From Candidatus Methanoplasma sp. (GTDB lineage Archaea > Thermoplasmatota > Thermoplasmata > Methanomassiliicoccales > Methanomethylophilaceae): 5,420 nucleotides of DNA. The stretch lies in NCBI GenBank assembly GCA_031254265.1, contig JAIRUV010000139.1, positions 1 to 5,420 of the forward strand, written 5' to 3'. The translations under genes were made by a program, and so were the position numbers. Below are positions 5,374 through 5,420 of the stretch, piece by piece (positions within the stretch are counted from its first letter, which is position 1; the number at the start of each line of letters is the position of its first letter). The notes below the pieces were generated by a model. That model was not told the origin of the DNA. It worked only from the letters and a program-made list of their open reading frames with translations, and searched no databases.

Positions 5374-5420
5374 TAAATCATATAGTATGAAAATAAATTG
5401 AAAATTCAGTGCAAATCGTC

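Larger units (their letters stand above)
5236..5420. other. AT-rich non-coding segment to the right edge
   Basis: These 185 nt are far richer in A and T than any coding part of the window. Stop codons break all frames on both strands, so no gene is supported here. The segment contains a TAATTAATTA palindrome at 5280-5289 and the inverted repeat at 5357-5373. It may be an intergenic promoter region for a gene beyond the edge, or the border of an inserted block. Confidence 0.6.

Noticed and set aside
1..5420. CRISPR array, insertion sequence or attachment sites
   Set aside because: I saw no regularly spaced repeats, no transposase or integrase coding sequence, and no terminal inverted repeats with target duplications.

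Overview
The window reads as archaeal chromosome, most likely from a euryarchaeote of the Thermoplasmata/Methanomassiliicoccales type. This rests on three things: TATA boxes about 27-32 nt upstream of start codons with little or no leader, T-rich putative termination signals, and a mid-GC coding style rich in AGG/AGA and ATA codons. The lineage is an inference from style, not a database match. All six protein genes lie on the + strand and coding density is high up to about 3474.

Layout: (1) 1-1242 is the C-terminal two thirds of a YgiQ-type radical SAM protein, cut by the left edge of the window. Its end overlaps by 29 nt a SprT-like zinc metalloprotease gene (1214-1903), so the two look cotranscribed. 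(2) A new promoter at 1907-1914 drives a near-leaderless Sel1-repeat gene (1941-2858). That gene again overlaps by 29 nt a second, shorter Sel1-repeat gene (2830-3474) with a GTG start and a strong Shine-Dalgarno. The second protein ends in a CC...CPFC cysteine module. (3) The 236-nt gap 3475-3710 holds a predicted branched RNA structure followed by a T7 run (3506-3615), then an inverted repeat abutting a TATA box. (4) 3711-4220 encodes an acidic, helical 169-aa protein of unknown function, followed by two hairpins, the second of terminator shape. (5) 4354-5235 encodes a cytosolic trypsin-fold serine protease with an apparently leaderless mRNA. It is followed by 185 nt of very AT-rich DNA with no gene and a 17-nt inverted repeat.

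No complete multi-gene defence, CRISPR, mobile-element or biosynthetic system is visible. The most interesting items are the Sel1 gene pair with its zinc-ribbon-like tail, the possible structured RNA at 3506-3615, and the stand-alone intracellular protease next to an AT-rich segment. The two Sel1 proteins are probably protein-interaction scaffolds, but the sequence does not show their partner or process.
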